Shown here piece by piece: positions 1-6,818 of a stretch of 18,631 nucleotides of DNA. Source of the stretch: CAKQOE01 sp051892195 (GTDB lineage Bacteria; Bacillota; Clostridia; Peptostreptococcales; Anaerovoracaceae); NCBI GenBank assembly GCA_051892195.1, contig JBJFFZ010000040.1:1-18631 (forward strand), given 5' to 3'. Position numbers and translations under genes: made by a program. The number at the start of each line of letters is the position of its first letter. The stretch's first letter is position 1. The notes below the pieces were generated by a model, which made no database searches, was not told the DNA's origin, and saw nothing but the letters and a program-made list of their open reading frames with translations.

Positions 1-660
1 CGAATACCGGTAAACACTGTAGCTGAGTATTTCATCATCGGGAACGGCCGCATCGTTGACCTGCTCCACAACGGACCGGATATAGTTATAATCCAGCTCG
101 GAATGATCCCGAACACAGATCAGCTCATTGACGGAAGACGGAAGGATGAGAAAATCCCCTTCAAAAACCTCCGAAAATCCCTGAAGAAGATCATTCATGA
201 GAATTGCCGCAGAGCCGTTGCAGCTGGACTTCTCTGAAATCACATACATTCTTTCCCCTTTCATCAGGGAATCCTCCGGCATCTGCCCTGCCAGACCGGA
301 ATTTTCATCATACAGCTTCTTTACAACATCCAGAATATTGTCCAGCCGGTAGGCTCCGTCCCTCCGTTCATTTTCCAGAGCATCCTTCAGAACCTGCTCC
401 TCAGTCACATTCCAACAGGAAAACAGCTCCGAAGTCACGCGGATCAGTGCGCAGTGATGCTCCATTTCCGAAACCATCACTGCAAAGGTCACTGCAAGAT
501 CCAGAAAAGGAAGCACCACGAGATTCTTCAGTCTCTCGCTGTTGCGTTCCGGGTTGAGCATCCGGATCCTCAGCCTTTCGCGGATACGCTCATAGTCATC
601 CAGATGCTTCAGTACATCCATGTTTTCCTGTAAACCTTTTACCATTAATCTGTAATCCAT
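1..660 (-). CDS. DUF5688 family protein (3' end beyond window)
   Basis: Open reading frame of 220 codons from an ATG at 660 down to the window edge with no stop, so the C-terminus is missing. An AGAGGT ribosome binding site lies about 6 nt before the ATG and a near-consensus promoter lies upstream. The pattern ERNSERLKNLVVLPFLDLAV (residues 38-57), then a VTEEQVLKDA segment (85-94), then MYVISEKSSCNGSAAIL (138-154) and FLILPSSVNELICV (170-183), matches what I know of DUF5688, a family of unknown function common in Lachnospiraceae. The family usually has an extra N-terminal segment before the region seen here; this copy starts close to the core, so it is a short version. It has no signal peptide or membrane segment and is probably cytoplasmic. 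Family assignment is from memory of the motif pattern; function unknown. Confidence 0.75.
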   Translation of the reverse strand, partial: MDYRLMVKGLQENMDVLKHLDDYERIRERLRIRMLNPERNSERLKNLVVLPFLDLAVTFAVMVSEMEHHCALIRVTSELFSCWNVTEEQVLKDALENERRDGAYRLDNILDVVKKLYDENSGLAGQMPEDSLMKGERMYVISEKSSCNGSAAILMNDLLQGFSEVFEGDFLILPSSVNELICVRDHSELDYNYIRSVVEQVNDAAVPDDEILSYSVYRYS

Positions 661-698
661 TTTTACCTCTTTCTGCAAAAGTGTTAACTTACAGATAT

Positions 699-727
699 AT
701 TTTAATTTTCCAGAAAATGGATGTCAA
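699..727 (-). promoter_or_regulatory. Near-consensus sigma-A promoter of the DUF5688 gene
   Basis: Read on the minus strand, TTGACA (722-727) is followed after 17 nt by TAAAAT (699-704), about 40 nt before the start codon at 660. The -35 is a full match and the -10 is 5 of 6. The surrounding 100 bp is AT-rich and non-coding. The promoter begins just after the stop of the neighbouring gene, so the DUF5688 gene has its own transcript. Confidence 0.7.
705..718. promoter_or_regulatory. Perfect dyad in the spacer of the DUF5688 promoter
   Basis: ATTTTC-CA-GAAAAT is a perfect inverted repeat (6-bp arms, 2-nt centre) lying wholly between the -35 and -10 hexamers. This is a classic position for a repressor operator. 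No cognate regulator is identifiable; the match is short and AT-rich, so chance is possible. Confidence 0.35.
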
Positions 728-757
728 TATATTTTACTATATTTACCAGTAATTTTT

Positions 758-1189
758 TTACATGAATTTACGAAGATCCTTCATAAAAGACTCTTCCGAT
801 GCAATAATCTGGTCCGCAATCTTCAGACTCTGGGCAGAAGCATCCCGGTACTGATTCCGAAATTCACTGATGCTTTTGATCCCCATATTGCATCCATCCG
901 TCATAATGGATGCTGCCTGATGACTGCTTCCGTCCGCCATCATTTTCATTTCCGTTGTAAACCACGCCATGGCAGATGCAATATTTCCCGGTTTCTTTCC
1001 GGTTCGTCCGTCTTTTTTCAGCAGCTCCCCGGTCTTCTGACAGAGGGCGCGGTGCTCCTTCTCATAGTTCCGGATGGTCTCTTTCAGCTCTCTGTTGTAA
1101 ACAAGGCCCAGAATCTGCTCCATACTTCCGATGGCCATATGGCAGCCCAAATGACATTCCTGCAGCAGCTTTGCAGTACTTTCATCCAT
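758..1189 (-). CDS. Small helical ferritin-like protein, function unknown
   Basis: 143 residues from the ATG at 1189, chosen because it follows AAGGAGG with an 8-nt spacer. A longer in-frame start at 1291 lies in the flank of the preceding gene's terminator and would add a spurious hydrophobic N-terminus. The protein is nearly all predicted helix, with regularly spaced Glu and His: E24, YEKEH (42-46), E80, H90, E109 and E133. The segment WFTTEMKMM (76-84) followed by MTDGCNMGIKSISEF (96-110) is typical of small clostridial four-helix-bundle proteins annotated as hypothetical or DUF2383-like/ferritin-like. Metal binding is plausible but not shown; the carboxylates are not in a clear E-x6-Y or ExxH-pair ferritin arrangement. 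It has no signal peptide. A separate terminator upstream isolates it from the lipoprotein gene. Confidence 0.75.
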   Translation of the reverse strand: MDESTAKLLQECHLGCHMAIGSMEQILGLVYNRELKETIRNYEKEHRALCQKTGELLKKDGRTGKKPGNIASAMAWFTTEMKMMADGSSHQAASIMTDGCNMGIKSISEFRNQYRDASAQSLKIADQIIASEESFMKDLRKFM

Positions 1190-1292
1190 GCGTTTTTCCT
1201 CCTTAGCTGTTTTTGTTTTTTCTTTATTTATCATCTCCTGAAGCACCCAAAAAATACAGATAACACACGCCGCAAAAAAGCCGGCATTCAAG

Positions 1293-1320
1293 AAAAAAAG
1301 CCAGCTTTCGCTGACTTTTT
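1293..1320 (-). terminator. Rho-independent terminator with GAAA tetraloop
   Basis: On the minus strand GTCAGC-GAAA-GCTGGC (arms 1310-1315 and 1300-1305, one G-U pair) is followed by a run of seven T. It lies 25 nt after the stop of the lipoprotein gene at 1345. The plus strand also has a T run after the hairpin but with one mismatched pair, so the minus strand is the main direction. Confidence 0.85.
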
Positions 1321-1344
1321 GCCCATGTCCCTGAGGACGGAATA

Positions 1345-1902
1345 TTAATTTTTTTCGCAGGACGGATATCCCAGCTGACTGTAAAAATCAACGGCCTCTG
1401 CCTTCACCGAATCCTGATCCGAAAGAGGCCCGGTAATAAGAATCAGTACGTTATCCACCCTCAGATAAAGCCCGTAAAAGGAACCCCCGTCCGGCTGCTC
1501 ATTGCTCTGGTATATTTCTTCATAGTAATCGTAGTTGCTGCCGGAGCTGATCACATCCAGGGATACGCCTTCAAGGTCCTTGTCTCCAAGGGCCATGCTC
1601 ATGGCTTCCGCCTCATCCTTCAGAGAAAGATAGACAAGACTGACAGACTCCCCGGAAACTGCAGCTGCATCGCAGCCGAAGGTCTCCGACATATCGTACA
1701 CTTCACCGCAGGAAGAGGCAACGGCTTTAAAAGTATCCAGAGACGCCGGCGGATAAGACGCTCCTCTGGCAGCCTGAGGGTCCGCCGAATACATGGAAAG
1801 CTCCTGTGCAGTTCCGCAGGATGCTGAAGCAAGCACCATGATCCCGATCATCACCATTGCCATGCCTTTTGCAGCAGAAACTCTGATTTTACTGTTTTTC
1901 AT
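1345..1902 (-). CDS. Small exported (lipo)protein, unknown function
   Basis: 185 residues. The N-terminus is a textbook export signal: basic stretch (KNSKIR, K12), a hydrophobic core (residues 13-25) and a cysteine at 29 in LASASCG. The lipobox is imperfect because -3 is Ser, so lipidation is likely but not certain. The mature part (30-185) is acidic and rich in Ser, Tyr and Asp. It contains YLSLKDEAEAMSMALGD (91-107) and DNVLILITGPLS (149-160), resembling the DUF4358-type small lipoproteins of Clostridia; I am not sure of that family. The ATG lies 4 nt after the TAA of the upstream EamA transporter, with AAGGAT inside the end of that gene, so the two are translationally coupled. The transcript ends at the terminator just downstream. 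A role linked to the transporter is inference only. Confidence 0.8.
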   Translation of the reverse strand: MKNSKIRVSAAKGMAMVMIGIMVLASASCGTAQELSMYSADPQAARGASYPPASLDTFKAVASSCGEVYDMSETFGCDAAAVSGESVSLVYLSLKDEAEAMSMALGDKDLEGVSLDVISSGSNYDYYEEIYQSNEQPDGGSFYGLYLRVDNVLILITGPLSDQDSVKAEAVDFYSQLGYPSCEKN

Positions 1903-1906
1903 CTTT

Positions 1907-2785
1907 TTATCCTTTCACTATCTGATGCTCTGCGGCATTTTTCCTGAAGTTATAGATCGCAGCCCCGCAGATAATCACATATCCCGCTATGCTCATCCAG
2001 TCGGGAATCTGCTCAAAAAATGCAAATCCCCAGATGGCTGAAAACAGCACAGCCGAGTAATCATAAACCGAAATTTCCCTTGCAGGAGCATAAAAATACG
2101 CGGTGGTCACGGCAAACTGTCCTCCCGCCGCAGAAATGCCCGCCATGCAAAGCATGAGGAACTGGAACAGATCCGGTCTCACAAATACAGGCACCATGGC
2201 AGCAAAGCATACCAGGCACGAAAACATGGAAAATATAAAAATAATCACCGAGCTGCGCTCCCCCCGCAGACCGAGCGCCCGCACACAGGTATACGCCATT
2301 CCGGCTCCCATTCCGCCCATAAATCCCGCCAGGGCAGGAACCAGGGCTACGTTGGACAGGGACGGCTTCAGAATAAACATGGACCCTATAAACGCAGCGG
2401 CCACTGCCCCTGCCTGATAAGGCTTCAGCTTCTCCTTCAGCAGCAGCGCGCTGAAGAGCAGCGTAAAAAACGGCGCCATCTTGTTCAGCATATTTGCATC
2501 GGAAAGAATCAGATGGTCAATGGCATAAAAATTCCCGAAAATCCCGATGGTTCCGCAGACGGAACGTGCCAGAAGCAGAAGGCCGTTTTTCCTTTCAAAA
2601 TGAAGTCCCTGCTTTTCTCTGTACAGGATCACAACAGCCACCACTGCAGCCACAAAGTTTCGGAAAAAGGCTTTTTCCATGGTGGGAAGATCTCCGGACA
2701 GCCGGACAAAAAGGCCCATCAGAGAAAAGCAGAATGCAGAAAGAATCAGGAAGAAAATTCCCCTGTACTGTTTGTTTTCATTCAT
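1907..2785 (-). CDS. EamA/DMT superfamily transporter (10 TM)
   Basis: 292 residues from the ATG at 2785. In-frame GTG (2800) and ATG (2797) starts also exist, but GGTGAT, a good match to the 16S tail, sits about 10 nt before 2785 and overlaps those alternatives. Two EamA repeats are visible: residues 5-138, beginning RGIFFLILSAFCFSLMGLFV and including the typical segment with R42-N43 (AFFRNFVA); and about 145-285, ending in the classic pattern of Ala/Tyr/Asp-rich loop, FEQIPDWMSIAGYVIICGA and a basic tail. Members of the drug/metabolite transporter family move amino acids, nucleotides or small metabolites across the cytoplasmic membrane; the substrate cannot be read from sequence. It is the first gene of a two-gene unit with the lipoprotein. 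The upstream region carries a 7-bp dyad. Confidence 0.88.
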   Translation of the reverse strand: MNENKQYRGIFFLILSAFCFSLMGLFVRLSGDLPTMEKAFFRNFVAAVVAVVILYREKQGLHFERKNGLLLLARSVCGTIGIFGNFYAIDHLILSDANMLNKMAPFFTLLFSALLLKEKLKPYQAGAVAAAFIGSMFILKPSLSNVALVPALAGFMGGMGAGMAYTCVRALGLRGERSSVIIFIFSMFSCLVCFAAMVPVFVRPDLFQFLMLCMAGISAAGGQFAVTTAYFYAPAREISVYDYSAVLFSAIWGFAFFEQIPDWMSIAGYVIICGAAIYNFRKNAAEHQIVKG

Positions 2786-2804
2786 ATTGATACGCATCAC
2801 CCTT

Positions 2805-2822
2805 TTCTGTTCTGAAACAGAA
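2805..2822. promoter_or_regulatory. 7-bp perfect inverted repeat in the eamA-like leader
   Basis: TTCTGTT-CTGA-AACAGAA has perfect 7-bp arms and a 4-nt centre. It lies between a possible -10 element (TATGAT, overlapping the T run of the preceding terminator near 2835-2840) and the ribosome binding site of the EamA gene. It could be a repressor operator or a 5' UTR hairpin. No poly-T follows, so it is not a terminator. Confidence 0.4.
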
Positions 2823-2837
2823 CCCTTTTATTTTATC

Positions 2838-2880
2838 ATAAAAAAAGCAGGAGCAAACCCTGTTCACCCCTGCTTTCGAA
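2838..2880 (-). terminator. Rho-independent terminator of the ABC/GldG operon
   Basis: On the minus strand AAAGCAGG (2869-2876) pairs with CCTGCTTT (2844-2851) across a 17-nt loop, followed by a T-rich run (TTTTTTATGAT). It lies about 75 nt after the stop of the GldG-like gene at 2953 and before the EamA gene. Confidence 0.75.
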
Positions 2881-2909
2881 AAATATACATTTTTTTAATG
2901 ACCTGCTTT

Positions 2910-2926
2910 CAGGCGCCCGGCGCCTG
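2910..2926. repeat. GC-rich 7-bp hairpin after the GldG-like gene
   Basis: CAGGCGC-CCG-GCGCCTG is a perfect inverted repeat between the GldG-like stop codon (2953) and the operon terminator. No T run follows on either strand, so it is not itself a terminator. It may protect the 3' end of the mRNA. Confidence 0.5.
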
Positions 2927-2952
2927 CCCTGTGTTCCGGTAAACCAGTTACT

Positions 2953-4713
2953 TTATTTCTTTCTGCGAACCAGCCAGATTACAAGTCCTGCAACAAAAAC
3001 ACCCACAGGAATCAGGATCACACAGGCAAAGAACCACAGCATCTGATGCAGCGCCGGAATCGTGAGGTATTCAATATCCAGACTCTTCGGTTCAATGGAA
3101 ACAGAAGCGCTGGTTCCACTTTCTCCGCACAGAGCCGTCATGCAGTTCATGAAAAAGGTAAGGTTTTCCACCGGATACTGCTGCGTAATGGCATCCTCCA
3201 GCAGTGTTTCAGAAGAAATAACCGCAAGCTTTCCCCCTTCTGCCCCGTCTTCAGCGAGAACCGCAAAAGAGAAAGGACCTTCCTGGTCTCCGGAAGCCTT
3301 TTCCAGCGTCGCAAAGGAACCGTTTTCCGGTATTTTTGCATATGCCCCATCGGAAGAATTGAGAAGCTCTGTAACGGTTACCGTATCAGAATCCGACGCC
3401 AGAAGGCCGATGGCATTGGTAAACAGAATGTTCGCCTTTTCCGATGCAAGACTGTCGGTGATCTCAGAAGAAGCAATGCCGGATAAAATATTGATCGGGT
3501 AGCTGACGCAATGTCCGCTTGTTTCCATAACAATGCCGTCCACAAGCTGCACCTGATACGTCCTGAGAACACGCTTCAGGTTTGTCATGTCCTCATCGGT
3601 AAAGCTCAGCAGAACCATGACGCTTCCTCCATCAGAGATATACTGAATCAGCTGATCCGCCTCCTCTGTACTGAGGTCTCTGACAGGACCGTTGACGATC
3701 ACTGCAGCACAGTCCTCCGGAATCCCGGAAGACAGAAGGTTGAGATCCGATACCAGCATATTCTGCTTTGCGATCATGGAGGACACAGATGAGCCCAGAG
3801 CAGTCTCTCCATGGCCTGTCAGAACGTATAAGGAAAGGGCCTCCCCTGAGGTCACTTTGTAGATGGCGCTGGTAATCTGCCCTTCCCCGTCAAAGCTGGT
3901 GGACGTGGTTCCGTCCGTGTAATAGCTGGAAAAATCCGTCTGATATATATCGTAATAATCGATGACGATCTCCCCGTTTTCGGAGGAAACAATCAGGCTG
4001 TTGGCGGAAAGATTCTCATACTGGGATGCAGCAGCTGGATCTGTTTCTGTATCGACGTATCGAACGGTAATCTTCTTTGATCCGTGCCGGTACTGCTCCA
4101 GCAGGCGGTCGATGTTTTCATCGGCAGCATCCTCCGAAGAAAGGATCGTGATCGTAACCTCCTGATCCAGCTCATCCAGCAGCGTTTCCGTCTCTGCTCC
4201 GATGGAATAAATATCTGCGCTGGACAGATCCACGTTATTCAGAGAACCGGGCAGATGACCGCAGAGAATATTGACTGCAATCACCAGTACAATGACCAGA
4301 GCCGTAGCAGAGGTGCTGTACATTCCGAACCGGAAATTCTTTGTATGAAATGACTGGGAAAATGCTCTCCGTATTTTCCCTTTTCCTTCCTTTTTCTGCC
4401 CGCTTTCCTCCTCAGAAGACTCTTCGGAAGCCTCCTCTGAATCNNNNNNNNNNNNNNNNNNNNNNNNNNNNNNNNNNNNNNNNNNNNNNNNNNNNNNNNN
4501 NNNNNNNNNNNNNNNNNNNNNNNNNNNNNNNNNNNNNNNNNNNTCTGAATCCGGATTTGAGTCCTGATCCGGAATATCTTCAAAAGCTTCGTCAGCTCCG
4601 CTGACACAAGAAATTTCATCCGGGGCTCCGGATGCTTCCTGTTCATTTATTTCTGATACAGGATCCTGTATCATATCATTTTTTTCGTTTTCTTCCATCA
4701 TTTTTTCAGACAT
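2953..4713 (-). CDS. GldG-like ABC transporter auxiliary membrane protein, interrupted by an N run
   Basis: 586 codons if the 100-N run (residues 57-90) has true length; both sides read in the same frame. Layout: acidic low-complexity cytoplasmic N-terminus (1-105, including DSEEASEESSEEESG right after the gap); a basic stretch; one membrane helix (about 134-151); a large extracytoplasmic region (155-550) with the GldG/DUF4350-type core, recognisable at SLYVLTGHGE and the AAVIVNGPVRDLSTEEADQL segment; and a C-terminal membrane helix ending LVIWLVRRKK. GldG-type proteins pair with an ABC-2 permease and an ATPase; in Bacteroidota gliding the trio is GldA/F/G, while the role of the Firmicutes cassettes is undefined. 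It starts 15 nt after the permease stop with AAGGAGG before the ATG. The acidic N-terminus is longer than I expect for the family and mirrors the acidic tail of the ATPase. Confidence 0.85.
   Translation of the reverse strand: MSEKMMEENEKNDMIQDPVSEINEQEASGAPDEISCVSGADEAFEDIPDQDSNPDSXXXXXXXXXXXXXXXXXXXXXXXXXXXXXXXXXXDSEEASEESSEEESGQKKEGKGKIRRAFSQSFHTKNFRFGMYSTSATALVIVLVIAVNILCGHLPGSLNNVDLSSADIYSIGAETETLLDELDQEVTITILSSEDAADENIDRLLEQYRHGSKKITVRYVDTETDPAAASQYENLSANSLIVSSENGEIVIDYYDIYQTDFSSYYTDGTTSTSFDGEGQITSAIYKVTSGEALSLYVLTGHGETALGSSVSSMIAKQNMLVSDLNLLSSGIPEDCAAVIVNGPVRDLSTEEADQLIQYISDGGSVMVLLSFTDEDMTNLKRVLRTYQVQLVDGIVMETSGHCVSYPINILSGIASSEITDSLASEKANILFTNAIGLLASDSDTVTVTELLNSSDGAYAKIPENGSFATLEKASGDQEGPFSFAVLAEDGAEGGKLAVISSETLLEDAITQQYPVENLTFFMNCMTALCGESGTSASVSIEPKSLDIEYLTIPALHQMLWFFACVILIPVGVFVAGLVIWLVRRKK
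4444..4543. other. Assembly gap (100 N) in the GldG-like gene
   Basis: Exactly 100 N. The bases on both sides carry the same 8-mer TCTGAATC (left flank ends with it, right flank begins with it) and encode acidic Asp/Ser/Glu-rich sequence. A collapsed or unresolved tandem repeat is the likely cause. The true length is unknown. Confidence 0.9.
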
Positions 4714-4728
4714 GTCCTATCCCTCCTT

Positions 4729-5592
4729 CTAACTCCATCTGCGCTTTTGTACAGACTGCACCGTAAGGAAAATGAACAGTCCGATTACAGAAAGATACAG
4801 AACAAACACGGACAGATCCAGGGTCTGATTGATGATGGTATCAAATCCTGAAATCAGGGAAACAGAGCTTAAAAGGCTGGACAGCAGACCTTCAAAGGCT
4901 GTCTTTTTCACTCCGTAGATAATGAGCAGCACGGCTGTTCCAAGAATGCCCACGGCATCGGCGAGAAATACATTTTTCGTCATGAAGTACACCAGAACCG
5001 CTGCCAGAATCACCAGAAGCACTGCCGCAATCAGCGACATCATGGAAGAGGAGGAAATCAGTCCTGCAATCCCTTCGCTGAGCTGAAGAAACAGAAGAAG
5101 GCAGAAGGTTCCCACTGCGGCCAGCACCTGGTTTTCCGTCAGGGATGATATAAACATTCCCATGGAGATATACGCCGCACCCATAAGGAAAAAGGCAAGG
5201 ATCGCCACATAATCGGCCAGCAGGTTTCCTCCGCCGTACAAAAGGATCACCAGTGGCGCCAGACATGACACGGCGGCGCAGATGCCTAACACTCCAGCCA
5301 TAGCCAGAAACTTTCCCATAACGATCTGTGTCACGGAAAGAGGCGATGTCAGAAGCATCTGATCTGTTTTTGAGCGCTTCTCCTCCGCAAAGCTCCGCAT
5401 GGTCAGAACAGGAACTAAAAGCAGAAGCACAACGGATATCCCGGAAAGGGATACTGCATAATACGGATATCCGTAGCTGATGTTATTTACGGAAAAATAA
5501 AGTCCCATAAAGCACAGAATGGCTGCAATAAATACCGGTCCGATCATATTGTGAAAACAGGAACGGAATTCTTTTTTAAAGACTGCTATCAT
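4729..5592 (-). CDS. ABC-2 type permease subunit
   Basis: 287 residues from the ATG at 5592. The frame is open further upstream, but that part is Arg/Lys/Ser-rich sequence out of frame with the ATPase tail and is not real. AAGGAGG lies 9 nt before this ATG, which is 17 nt inside the end of the ATPase gene, so the two are coupled. It opens with MIAVFKKEFRSCFHN, the usual cytosolic entry helix of ABC-2 permeases. About six membrane segments follow (around residues 17-36, 48-65, 98-122, 130-158, 172-215 and 255-280), with the conserved cytosolic MRSFAEEKRSKTDQMLLTSP after the second (66-85), where the coupling to the ATPase is expected. This is the membrane channel part of the cassette with the ATPase and GldG-like protein; substrate unknown. 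Confidence 0.88.
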   Translation of the reverse strand: MIAVFKKEFRSCFHNMIGPVFIAAILCFMGLYFSVNNISYGYPYYAVSLSGISVVLLLLVPVLTMRSFAEEKRSKTDQMLLTSPLSVTQIVMGKFLAMAGVLGICAAVSCLAPLVILLYGGGNLLADYVAILAFFLMGAAYISMGMFISSLTENQVLAAVGTFCLLLFLQLSEGIAGLISSSSMMSLIAAVLLVILAAVLVYFMTKNVFLADAVGILGTAVLLIIYGVKKTAFEGLLSSLLSSVSLISGFDTIINQTLDLSVFVLYLSVIGLFIFLTVQSVQKRRWS

Positions 5593-6499
5593 GACTGTGT
5601 TCCTCCTTTTCCTGCTCCTCGCAGAAATCCGGCTCCGCATCTTCCGAAGCGCAGATTGCCTCCTGCTCCTTTTCCTGTTCCTCGTTAGAATCCGTCGCTG
5701 AGGCTTCGGAAGTGCTGTATGCCTCCTGCTCCTCCCCATGGGCTTCGGTCTGCTGCTGACGGGCAAAATCTATGGCGTCCATGGAATCCATCCGGTCCGC
5801 ATCAGTCCGTTCCAGGAATACCTCCTCCAGCGTCTTTTCCATTGTCAGATTTTCCAGAGTATCATCTGCCACAATCTTTCCTTCGGAAATCATGATAACA
5901 TGATCGCAGACTGCAGATACCTCGGAAAGAATATGGGAGCTGAGGATGACTGTATGCTGCTGTCCGAGGCTTCGGATCAGATCCCGGATCTCCACAATCT
6001 GCTTCGGGTCCAGACCGGAGGTAGGCTCGTCCAGAATCAGAACCTCCGGAAGCCCGATAATGGCCTGGGCTACGCCCACCCGCTGCTTATATCCCTTGGA
6101 AAGATTCCGGTTCAGCCGGTTTTCCACATCCTCAAGCATAGCGGTCTTTATTGCATCGGCCACAGCCTGGGGACGCTGGGCTTTTTTGATACCTTTGATC
6201 TCTGCTGCAAAGGAAAGATACTCCTTCACAGTCATATCCTGATATAAAGGAGGAATCTCCGGCAGATACCCGATACAGGCCCTGGCCTTTTTCGGCTCTT
6301 TTAAGATATCGTGTCCGTTAATGAGAATCTCTCCCTCAGTGGCCGCAGTATAGCCCGTGATCATATTCATGGTTGTGGACTTTCCGGCTCCGTTGGGCCC
6401 CAGAAAGCCGTAGATGTGCCCTTCTTTCACCGTAAAGCTGATGTCGCTGACTGCTTCCCGGTCTCCGTACCTTTTGGTCAGATGTCTGACTTCAATCAT
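5576..6499 (-). CDS. ABC transporter ATPase with acidic C-terminal tail
   Basis: 307 residues. A complete nucleotide-binding domain fills residues 1-230: Walker A GPNGAGKST (34-42), Q-loop region YLPEIPPLYQDMTV (78-91), signature LSKGY (133-137), Walker B VLILDEPTSGLD (153-164) and switch His189 in SSHILSE. The LSKGY signature and the tail EKTLEEVFLERT are typical of ABC-2 export ATPases of the CcmA/GldA group. Residues 235-307 are unusual: an acidic Glu/Gln/Ser/Ala tail with three EEQE modules (EEQEAYSTSE, EEQEKEQEAI, EEQEKEEHSH) spaced about 17-21 residues. The gene is the first of the three-gene operon, with AAGGGATGG before the ATG and a promoter at 6586-6615. It overlaps the permease start by 17 nt. 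Cytosolic, bound to the permease; substrate unknown. Confidence 0.93.
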   Translation of the reverse strand: MIEVRHLTKRYGDREAVSDISFTVKEGHIYGFLGPNGAGKSTTMNMITGYTAATEGEILINGHDILKEPKKARACIGYLPEIPPLYQDMTVKEYLSFAAEIKGIKKAQRPQAVADAIKTAMLEDVENRLNRNLSKGYKQRVGVAQAIIGLPEVLILDEPTSGLDPKQIVEIRDLIRSLGQQHTVILSSHILSEVSAVCDHVIMISEGKIVADDTLENLTMEKTLEEVFLERTDADRMDSMDAIDFARQQQTEAHGEEQEAYSTSEASATDSNEEQEKEQEAICASEDAEPDFCEEQEKEEHSHDSSL

Positions 6500-6585
6500 T
6501 GATATACCATCCCTTCATAATTCCCTCTGAGGAATTTTTTTCTGTTTTTTTATTTTACTCTCCCAATGTGAATACTGTGTATCGT

Positions 6586-6615
6586 ATTATACATGCTTTG
6601 TGATGATTTCGTGAA
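6586..6615 (-). promoter_or_regulatory. Promoter of the ABC operon
   Basis: On the minus strand a perfect TATAAT (6586-6591) sits 18 nt after TTCACG (6610-6615, 4 of 6 to the -35 consensus), about 85 nt before the ATPase start at 6499. The leader between them contains an AATTCC/GGAATT hairpin (6519-6536) near the ribosome binding site. Confidence 0.55.
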
Positions 6616-6687
6616 ATTTCCGGAGCTGATCCGAAGAAGTTACAGATAATAATCCTTTCAGTTTTTGAATTTGTCATTTTGAGCTTC

Positions 6688-6715
6688 TTGAATATGGTTC
6701 AAAATGTGTTATAAT
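6688..6715 (+). promoter_or_regulatory. Promoter of the HTH-Mop regulator gene
   Basis: TTGAAT (6688-6693), 16-nt spacer, perfect TATAAT (6710-6715). The -35 overlaps a small dyad TTGAA-TATGG-TTCAA (6689-6702 region). This leaves a leader of about 100 nt before the ATG at 6819. A second, weaker TTGACA at 6765-6770 has no good -10. The 300-bp divergent region (6500-6818) otherwise holds only the ABC promoter and short palindromes. Confidence 0.6.
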
Positions 6716-6719
6716 GAGG

Positions 6720-6731
6720 TTAATGCATTAA
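6720..6731. promoter_or_regulatory. 12-bp palindrome at the HTH-Mop transcription start
   Basis: TTAATGCATTAA is a perfect 12-bp palindrome starting 5 nt after the -10, where transcription should begin. Such a site could be an operator, for example for autoregulation by the HTH-Mop protein. It is AT-rich, so chance is not excluded. Confidence 0.35.
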
Positions 6732-6818
6732 ATTGGGTTTAACTGAGATTAGATAAGAAGCTAATTGACATAACATGCAATTGAACTTAATTATCTTGTA
6801 TTGCAAACGGAGGTGCAC

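Noticed and set aside
1190..1291. Longer start of the ferritin-like gene giving an N-terminal hydrophobic helix
   Set aside because: The start lies in the flank of the preceding gene's terminator and lacks a ribosome binding site, while a perfect one serves the ATG at 1189.
5593..5766. 58-codon N-terminal extension of the ABC-2 permease
   Set aside because: It is Arg/Ser/Lys-rich, read out of frame through the acidic ATPase tail, and a strong AAGGAGG precedes the internal ATG at 5592.
6519..6540. Plus-strand hairpin AATTCC/GGAATT followed by T run as a terminator
   Set aside because: The 6-bp AT-rich stem is weak, and no plus-strand gene ends here. It is more likely a chance or leader structure of the ABC operon.
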